64,000 nucleotides of DNA from Mucilaginibacter phenanthrenivorans (GTDB lineage Bacteria > Bacteroidota > Bacteroidia > Sphingobacteriales > Sphingobacteriaceae), in assembly GCF_024721155.1 (NCBI RefSeq), contig NZ_JAHVAP010000012.1:212984-276983 (forward strand), given 5' to 3'. How positions within the stretch are numbered: the first letter of the stretch is position 1; the number at the start of each line of letters is the position of its first letter. Made by a program: the position numbers and the translations under genes. The notes beneath the pieces are model-generated. The model searched no databases. It worked only from the letters and a program-made list of their open reading frames with translations, and had not been told where the DNA came from. Shown here in pieces: positions 58,967 through 64,000 of the stretch.

Positions 58967-60397
58967 ATGAAAAATAAACTTACTCTTATACTGCTGCTTG
59001 CAGCTTTTTGTGTAGTTAAAGCACAACAACACCAGGAATATATTACCCCCGCCGACCCTGCAGTACAGCAGAAGCTTGGCCAATGGCAGGACCTTAAGTT
59101 CGGCTTGTTTATGCATTGGGGACCTTACAGCGAATGGGGCGTAGTGGAAAGCTGGAGTATTTGCCCCGAGGATGAGGGCTGGACTCAGCGAAAGGGCCCA
59201 TATAGCGCCGATTACAATACCTACGTAAAGGCCTATGAAAATTTACAGACGACCTTTAACCCAACGCACTTTGATCCGGATAAATGGGTAAAAGCAGCAA
59301 AGGACGCCGGCATGAAATACGTTGTTTTTACAACCAAGCATCATGATGGTTTTTGCATGTTCGACACGAAGCAAACTGATTATAAGGTAACCAGCCCGAA
59401 AACACCGTTTTCAACCAACGCCAAAAGTAATGTAGCCAATGAGGTATTCAGCGCCTTCCGCAAGGAGAATTTTATGATTGGCGCTTACTTTTCAAAACCA
59501 GATTGGCACAGCCCCTATTATTGGTGGCCCTATTTTCCGCCAAAGGACCGGAACGTGAATTACGACCCGGCCAAATACCCGGAACGCTGGCAGCAGTTTA
59601 AAGATTATACCTACAACCAGCTGCAGGAATTAATGACCGGCTATGGTAAGATTGATATTTTGTGGATGGATGGCGGCTGGGTGAGGCCGTTAAAAAAGGA
59701 AGATTCGGTTTTAGCGCACGAAATGGGCAGCAAATTCAACCAGGACATCGACATGCCCAAAATTGCCAAAATGGCCCGCGCCAATCAGCCCGGACTGATA
59801 ATGGTTGATCGCGCTGTTCCGGGCGCATATGAAAATTATACCACGCCCGAGCAACAGATCCCCGCTGCGCCCATTGACCATCCCTGGGAAACCTGTATGA
59901 CCATGGGCAACTCATGGAGTTATGTACCGGGCGATAACTATAAATCGTCGCAACAAATAGTGCAGCTGCTTGTAAAAATAGTATCGCGCGGCGGAAACTT
60001 GCTGATGAACATTGGTCCGGGGCCTGATGGCGACTGGGACCCCGAGGCCTATAAGCGCCTTGCCGATATTGGCAAATGGATAAAAATTAATGGCGAAGGC
60101 ATTTACGCGTCAAAGGCCATTGCGCCCTATTCCGACGGGAATATATTTTTTACACAAACAGCCAATGGCAATAATGAATACGCTTTCCTTCTGGGTGGCG
60201 ATAAAGGCCTGGCTTTGCCGGGTGTTGTTAGTATTAAAACAGGCAACGTAAAAAAGGCAAAGCAGTTAACATTGCTGGGTGTAAAGCAAAAGCTAAAGTG
60301 GAAACAGGTAGCGGATGTTATTAATGTCACCATACCTGCCGGCCTGCAAAGCAACAGCGGGCTGCAATATGCAGCGGCGTTTAAAATTGTGTATTGA
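58967..60397 (+). CDS. GH29 family alpha-L-fucosidase, secreted
   Basis: A 476-residue protein with a signal peptide (LTLILLLAAFCVVKAQ). GH29 features: WQDLKFGLFMHWGPYSEWG, DPDKWVKAAKDAGMKYVVFTTKHHDGFCMFD, and the nucleophile motif DILWMDGGWV. It continues with IVSRGGNLLMNIGPGPDGDW and a short C-terminal beta domain. It removes alpha-L-fucose from glycans outside the cell. The gene is not linked to transport genes. With the GH92 gene at 35.5 kb it indicates use of complex host or plant glycans. Confidence 0.94.
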   Translation: MKNKLTLILLLAAFCVVKAQQHQEYITPADPAVQQKLGQWQDLKFGLFMHWGPYSEWGVVESWSICPEDEGWTQRKGPYSADYNTYVKAYENLQTTFNPTHFDPDKWVKAAKDAGMKYVVFTTKHHDGFCMFDTKQTDYKVTSPKTPFSTNAKSNVANEVFSAFRKENFMIGAYFSKPDWHSPYYWWPYFPPKDRNVNYDPAKYPERWQQFKDYTYNQLQELMTGYGKIDILWMDGGWVRPLKKEDSVLAHEMGSKFNQDIDMPKIAKMARANQPGLIMVDRAVPGAYENYTTPEQQIPAAPIDHPWETCMTMGNSWSYVPGDNYKSSQQIVQLLVKIVSRGGNLLMNIGPGPDGDWDPEAYKRLADIGKWIKINGEGIYASKAIAPYSDGNIFFTQTANGNNEYAFLLGGDKGLALPGVVSIKTGNVKKAKQLTLLGVKQKLKWKQVADVINVTIPAGLQSNSGLQYAAAFKIVY

Positions 60398-60455
60398 AAA
60401 GAACAATCATTCACCCAATAGGTGAAATCAAATAATATCCGTGTAATCATTTAAA

Positions 60456-61553
60456 ATGAAATTATCCCAATTAACATCCTACCTCGAAGGCCTTGCGCCG
60501 CTTGCCTACCAGGAGGACTATGATAATGCCGGCCTGATTGTTGGCCATCCGGAGCAGGAGATCTACCAGGCGCTTGTGTCGCTTGATTGCACCGAGGCTG
60601 TGGTTGATGAGGCCATTGCTAAAAATTGCCAGGTGATCGTTTCGCACCACCCTATTGTTTTCCGCGGATTAAAAAAGTTTAACGGCAAAACCTATGTTGA
60701 GCGCGTGGTCGAAAAGGCCATCCGCCATAACATCGCCATTTATGCCATCCATACCAACCTGGATAACATCATGGCCGGTGTTAATGCCAGGATCTGCGAA
60801 ACGCTTGGCCTGAAAAATTGCCGTATCCTTGCTCCAAAACATAAGCTGTTAAAAAAGCTGGTTACCTATGTGCCCCAAAACAATGCCGATGAGGTGCGTA
60901 ATGCACTGTTTAATGCCGGAGCTGGTAACATTGGCAATTATAGTGAAGTCAGCTTTAACGCGGAAGGAACAGGGACCTTTAAGGGAAACGATCAAACTAA
61001 TCCCTATGTTGGCGAACCCGGCAAGCTACACCTGGAAAATGAGGTGCGTATAGAAACCATTTACCCCGCCATATTGGAAAGCAAAATTTTAATGGCGCTG
61101 GTATTGGCACACCCATACGAAGAGGTGGCGTATGATTTGTACGAGCTCACTAATCAAAACCAACAAGTGGGGTCCGGAATGATTGGCGAGCTGGAATTCC
61201 CGGCAGATGAAGAAGCTTTTTTATATTTTGTGAAAGAAAAAATGCATTGTCATGTCATCAGGCATACGGAATACTTAGGTAAACGCGTTCAAAAGATAGC
61301 GGTGTGCGGTGGCTCGGGCGGCTTTTTATTAAAGCAAGCCATAGCTGTCGGAGCCGACGTTTTTATAACGGCAGATTACAAATATCATGAGTTTTTTGAC
61401 GCCGATAAAAGGTTGCTGATTGCAGACATTGGACACTTTGAAAGTGAGCAATTTACGCAGCAATTATTATATGAAATAATTACAAAAAAATTTACTAACT
61501 TTGCCGTCCGTTTAACAGAAGTAAATACAAACCCCGTCAAATATTTTATTTAA
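60456..61553 (+). CDS. NIF3-like dinuclear metal-centre protein (YqfO type)
   Basis: A 365-residue protein. The N-terminal NIF3 half reads YQEDYDNAGLIVGHPEQEI, VIVSHHPIVFRGLKKFNG and YAIHTNLDNIMAGVNARI, with the metal-binding His and Asp. A central PII-like insertion (TYVPQNNADEVRNALFNAGAG) follows, and the C-terminal metal half reads KIAVCGGSGGFLLKQ, ADVFITADYKYHEFFD. This is the typical longer YqfO version. Such proteins are hexameric with two metals; the role is unclear. It overlaps the zinc-ribbon gene by 1 bp (TAATG). Confidence 0.94.
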   Translation: MKLSQLTSYLEGLAPLAYQEDYDNAGLIVGHPEQEIYQALVSLDCTEAVVDEAIAKNCQVIVSHHPIVFRGLKKFNGKTYVERVVEKAIRHNIAIYAIHTNLDNIMAGVNARICETLGLKNCRILAPKHKLLKKLVTYVPQNNADEVRNALFNAGAGNIGNYSEVSFNAEGTGTFKGNDQTNPYVGEPGKLHLENEVRIETIYPAILESKILMALVLAHPYEEVAYDLYELTNQNQQVGSGMIGELEFPADEEAFLYFVKEKMHCHVIRHTEYLGKRVQKIAVCGGSGGFLLKQAIAVGADVFITADYKYHEFFDADKRLLIADIGHFESEQFTQQLLYEIITKKFTNFAVRLTEVNTNPVKYFI

Positions 61554-62296
61554 TGGAACAAACCGTAGAACAGAAGCTTAAAGCTTTATACGAACTACAA
61601 ACCATCCACACCAAAATTGATAAAATTCGCCAGGTTAGAGGTGAATTACCTATGGAGGTTGCCGACCTTGAAGATGATGTTGCAGGTCTTGAAACCCGTA
61701 TACAAAAAATAAAAGCCGAGCTGGATGATTTGGAAGACGATATTGTTACCCGCAAAAACCTGATAAAGGATGCGCAGGCAAACACTAAAAAATACGAAAC
61801 GCAGCTTAACGAGGTTAAAAACAACCGCGAGTATGATGCAATTTCGAAAGAGATCGAGATCCAGGGATTAGACATCCAGGTAAGCGAAAAAAAGATCAGG
61901 GAATTTGGATTTGAAATAACTTCAAAAACTGCGATCTATGAAAAAGCGCTTGCTGACCTTGAAGCACGTAAAAGCGACCTTGACGCCAAGAAGGCTGAAC
62001 TAGGCACAATTACTGCCGAAACTCAAAAAGACGAGAACGAGCTTACCGAGCTTGCTGATAAAGCAATTGTGAACATCGATGAGCGTTTACTGATAGCTTA
62101 CAACCGCCTGCGCCAAAATGCAAAGAATGGCCTTGCAGTAGTAACCATCCAGCGCGATTCATGCTCTGGATGCTTTAACCAGATCCCGCCACAGCGCCAG
62201 TCTGACATCCGCCAACGCAAAAAGATCATCGTTTGCGAACATTGCGGACGCATCCTGGTTGATGAGCAAATGGCCCTGGAAGCAGAAACAGTATAG
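61553..62296 (+). CDS. Coiled-coil zinc-ribbon protein (C4-type)
   Basis: A 247-residue protein. Most of it is a long coiled coil (residues ~1-190, with many Glu/Lys/Asp). The C-terminal zinc ribbon has Cys204-x-x-Cys207 and Cys228-x-x-Cys231 (SCSGCFNQIPPQRQ and VCEHCGRILV). It is the common partner of the NIF3 gene in Bacteroidota and other bacteria; nucleic-acid binding is suspected, not proven. Translation is coupled to NIF3 by a 1-bp overlap. It ends next to the CCCCTAAAGGGG repeat and a terminator. Confidence 0.92.
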   Translation: MEQTVEQKLKALYELQTIHTKIDKIRQVRGELPMEVADLEDDVAGLETRIQKIKAELDDLEDDIVTRKNLIKDAQANTKKYETQLNEVKNNREYDAISKEIEIQGLDIQVSEKKIREFGFEITSKTAIYEKALADLEARKSDLDAKKAELGTITAETQKDENELTELADKAIVNIDERLLIAYNRLRQNAKNGLAVVTIQRDSCSGCFNQIPPQRQSDIRQRKKIIVCEHCGRILVDEQMALEAETV

Positions 62297-62319
62297 CCCC
62301 CCGGCCCCTAAAGGGGAGC
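62295..62319. repeat. CCCCTAAAGGGG-type repeat at the zinc-ribbon gene stop
   Basis: AGCCCCCCGGCCCCTAAAGG, then GGAGC, overlaps the TAG stop. The reverse complement agrees with 47048-47072 over the first 16 bases and with a shifted end. Confidence 0.6.
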
Positions 62320-62332
62320 GGAATATAGAATT

Positions 62333-62362
62333 AAAAGGCACTCAGTTATGGGTGCCTTTTTG
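62333..62362 (+). terminator. Terminator after the zinc-ribbon gene
   Basis: AAAAGGCAC at 62333-62341 pairs with GTGCCTTTT at 62352-62360 around a 10-nt loop, ending TTTTT. It overlaps the 3' end of the convergent gene at 62342. Confidence 0.75.
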
Positions 62363-62980
62363 CTTGAGACTCTTTTCATACGCAGCAACATCCTGCTCTA
62401 CTAATAACCTTAATTTATTTAAAATGGATTTTTGGTTTTTGTAATAATTTCGGTTTAAGTGTTTATCGTAATCTGATTTTTTTTCCAAATCAAAGTCATT
62501 TATTTCTTTTTTAATAAGTTTTCTCCCGTCATAAATTTCAAAAACATAATGGCAACTATGGTCAATGAACATAGTAGAGCGTTTCTTTTTGCCATTAACA
62601 ATATCCGTTATTCCGAAAGGCTTGATTTTGCTTTTTTCAATCGTTTTGGAGTTGTTTTTAAGTAGCATTAAGAACGACGGTGGTATAATGACTGAAGAAT
62701 AAATAGAACATTCGTCAAACTTTTGAATTAAAGAAACATTGCCTTTAAGCCATAGCAAATATTTTATTTGTGAAGATATGCAGGTATCTGGGGCATACGG
62801 CCTAAGCATATTCCCGATGCAATAAATATAATAACACACTATAGTACCTGTTTTTTCTTCTTGCAGTTCTTTAATTTTATCGACGACTTGTTTATCAGTT
62901 TTGCTTTGATATAGGCTGTCCTGTGCACAGCAAAAAGATATGGATATTGAACAAATGATAAGGGTTAGATAAAGTTTCAT
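62342..62980 (-). CDS. Uncharacterised secreted protein
   Basis: About 212 residues with a signal peptide (LYLTLIICSISISFCCAQ) and a mature part of mixed helices and strands (SKTDKQVVDKIKELQEE, TGTIVCYYIYCIGNM, LMLLKNNSKTIEKSKIKPFG), Lys-rich near the end. I do not recognise a family. The Met at 62980 is chosen, because an upstream extension to 63034 crosses the start of the neighbouring DUF2809 frame. The DNA is AT-rich compared with the zinc-ribbon gene. Convergent with the zinc-ribbon gene and divergent from the DUF2809 gene remnant. Confidence 0.6.
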   Translation of the reverse strand: MKLYLTLIICSISISFCCAQDSLYQSKTDKQVVDKIKELQEEKTGTIVCYYIYCIGNMLRPYAPDTCISSQIKYLLWLKGNVSLIQKFDECSIYSSVIIPPSFLMLLKNNSKTIEKSKIKPFGITDIVNGKKKRSTMFIDHSCHYVFEIYDGRKLIKKEINDFDLEKKSDYDKHLNRNYYKNQKSILNKLRLLVEQDVAAYEKSLKQKGTHN

Positions 62981-63016
62981 ACGTAAATGTACATTTAAAA
63001 GTATTTCTGTAGCTTT

Positions 63017-63423
63017 ATGAGGCCTAAAAAACAAAGATTGAAACCACGCCTTACGTATTTCCTCCTTATCGTCGCCACCATCATCCTCGGCCTGCTATCC
63101 CGCCACATACCCGGCATCCCCTTATTCATTGGCGATATTTTATGGGGCTTGATGGTTTATTTATAGTAAAGTTTTTGTTTATCAGTAAAACCATAAAATG
63201 GGTAACCATAGCCAGCCTGTTGTTTTGTTATGGGATAGAATTCAGCCAGCTGTACCAGGCGCCGTGGATCAATAACATTCGCCACACCGTAATAGGCGGC
63301 CTGGTTTTAGGCGAGGGTTTTTTATGGGGCGATATGCTTTGCTATACAGTTGGGGTAGCGATTGGAATATTTGTAACCATCTTATTAAACAAATATTGGG
63401 ATAGTCGCCGGGGTATATCGTAG
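63017..63423 (+). pseudogene. DUF2809 membrane protein gene with a frameshift
   Basis: A first frame from 63017 gives 49 residues (RLKPRLTYFLLIVATIILG, ending GDILWGLMVYL) before TAG at 63164. A second frame (-1) continues the same protein: VKFLFISKTIKWVTIASLLF, EFSQLYQAPWINNIRHTVIG, FLWGDMLCYTVGVAIGIFV, ending at 63423. Together they form a complete DUF2809 protein of about 134 residues. A one-base loss near 63155-63170, a sequencing error or a real frameshift could explain this. No slippery heptamer is visible, so programmed frameshifting is unlikely. Confidence 0.8.
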
Positions 63424-63429
63424 AGGTTT

Positions 63430-63740
63430 CGCACCTACGGAGCGAGAAACCATTAATCATTTTTTCTACCAATATTTGACCCCGATGGGGTCACTTTTGC
63501 GCCGGTAAGGTTGGTTGTTGTATCGTATCAATTGCTTTTCCTTTTCACAGGTCATGAATTTGATCCCCAAGAGGACTTTGCATTTGTGGAGCGAGGGTAC
63601 TATTCATTTTCCTCTACTACTACCAATATTTGCCCTCGATGGGGGCCCTTTTGCGCCGGTAAGGTTGGTTGTTGTATTGTGTCAATTGCATTTCCTTTAT
63701 ACAGGTCATGAGTTTGATCCCCATGAGGGTTTTGCATTGG
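63430..63740. repeat. Two tandem copies of a ~150-bp repeat
   Basis: 63466-63583 and 63620-63737 align without gaps at an offset of 154 bp (shared strings TACCAATATTTG, TTTTGCGCCGGTAAGG, GGTTGGTTGTTGTAT, TTGATCCCCA). A GGAGCGAG block precedes each copy with an offset of 149 bp. Each copy starts near a GACCCCGATGGGGTC or GCCCTCGATGGGGGC hairpin. Short frames run through both copies but have no support. Confidence 0.75.
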
Positions 63741-64000
63741 AAAAAATATAGATGAGAACAAAAGCCAGGCATTCTATTTAACAGCGATAAGCAAAACCAC
63801 AATACGATCAATAATATGGAATCGTTCGGTACTGCAACCCAACCGTCTCGCTGGCACCAGCGGTGCCCAATATCGGTAGAAAAATCAATGCAAGAAAGTC
63901 AGCGTGCCGTAGGTCAATGTCATTAAGTTAAGGGATAATGGACTGGCCTATATGTTATTAAGTTAGGAAAAAGGGAATAAAAAAAGGATTGCAGCAAGTA
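63741..64000. other. No recognisable gene at the right edge
   Basis: The last 260 bp contain no supported frame. Two similar strings, TCATTAAGTTAAGGG at 63921 and TTATTAAGTTAGG at 63955, are weak direct repeats that might belong to an element beginning beyond the window. Confidence 0.3.

Noticed and set aside
63511..63751. Two overlapping short frames across the tandem repeat
   Set aside because: They follow the repeat in different frames, have unlikely composition and no family resemblance, and copy differences are not codon-like.
63915..63970. Possible insertion-sequence end (CATTAAGTTAAGGG strings)
   Set aside because: No transposase, no inverted partner and no duplication visible within the window.

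Overview
The window looks like chromosome of a Bacteroidota member, most likely a Sphingobacteriaceae soil or plant-associated bacterium (Mucilaginibacter or Pedobacter type). The grounds are a gliding-motility lipoprotein gldH directly after a PSP1-domain gene and holB, Reg_prop/Y_Y_Y two-component signalling, GH92 and GH29 glycosidases, DUF4199, GldH and CBU_0592-type proteins, many lipoproteins with a Cys at the end of a short hydrophobic leader, and several -7 boxes of the Bacteroidota form TAnnTTTG. No rRNA, CRISPR array, phage or recognisable transposase is present. One tRNA (Gly-CCC) was found. The taxonomic call is an inference.

Layout. 1-2.2 kb: tail of an upstream gene, a Nudix hydrolase, and a divergent AraC/SnoaL-like pair. 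2.5-7.2 kb: a 14-repeat propeller histidine kinase, its NarL-type regulator and a lipoprotein. 7.7-9.7 kb: a LemA/TPM operon. 9.9-10.5 kb: a GxxExxY nuclease-like gene framed by inverted repeats. 10.5-16.7 kb: ruvX, the holB-PSP1-gldH operon, rmuC and a Fic gene. 17-25 kb: thiL, a secreted nuclease, divergent nadA/nadB, two AT-rich unknown genes ending at tRNA-Gly, and a gamma-carbonic anhydrase. 25-31.8 kb: an Ig-like lipoprotein, mnmG, an alternating array of parS-like sites and palindromic repeats, a small membrane protein, an ABC-F ATPase and an oxidoreductase. 32-39 kb: GntR and LacI regulators, a phosphoesterase, an unusual receiver protein, a GH92 mannosidase, a PIN toxin-antitoxin pair and an ECF sigma factor. 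39-49.8 kb: an acetyltransferase, an FAD-protein/DinB/CoA-binding cluster, an epimerase, a peptidase E-like protein, Mrp and NifU (Fe-S), peptide deformylase, an M16 peptidase and two membrane DUF proteins. 50-63.4 kb: mfd, a TlpA-like thioredoxin, a cyclase, slipin, hpt, a TM2 protein, a GH29 fucosidase, NIF3 plus a zinc-ribbon protein, and a frameshifted DUF2809 gene.

Most genes are ordinary housekeeping or environmental functions. The notable layer is non-coding. The intergenic gaps hold at least ten families of inverted-repeat or palindromic elements, several present in two or more copies here. The most interesting are (a) the GxxExxY gene bounded by inverted repeats whose ends recur as a gene-less 87-bp palindrome 29 kb away, and (b) four perfect TGTTCCACGTGGAACA palindromes alternating with three TGTAGAGACG-type palindromes upstream of mnmG, which suggests an origin-proximal ParB-loading region.
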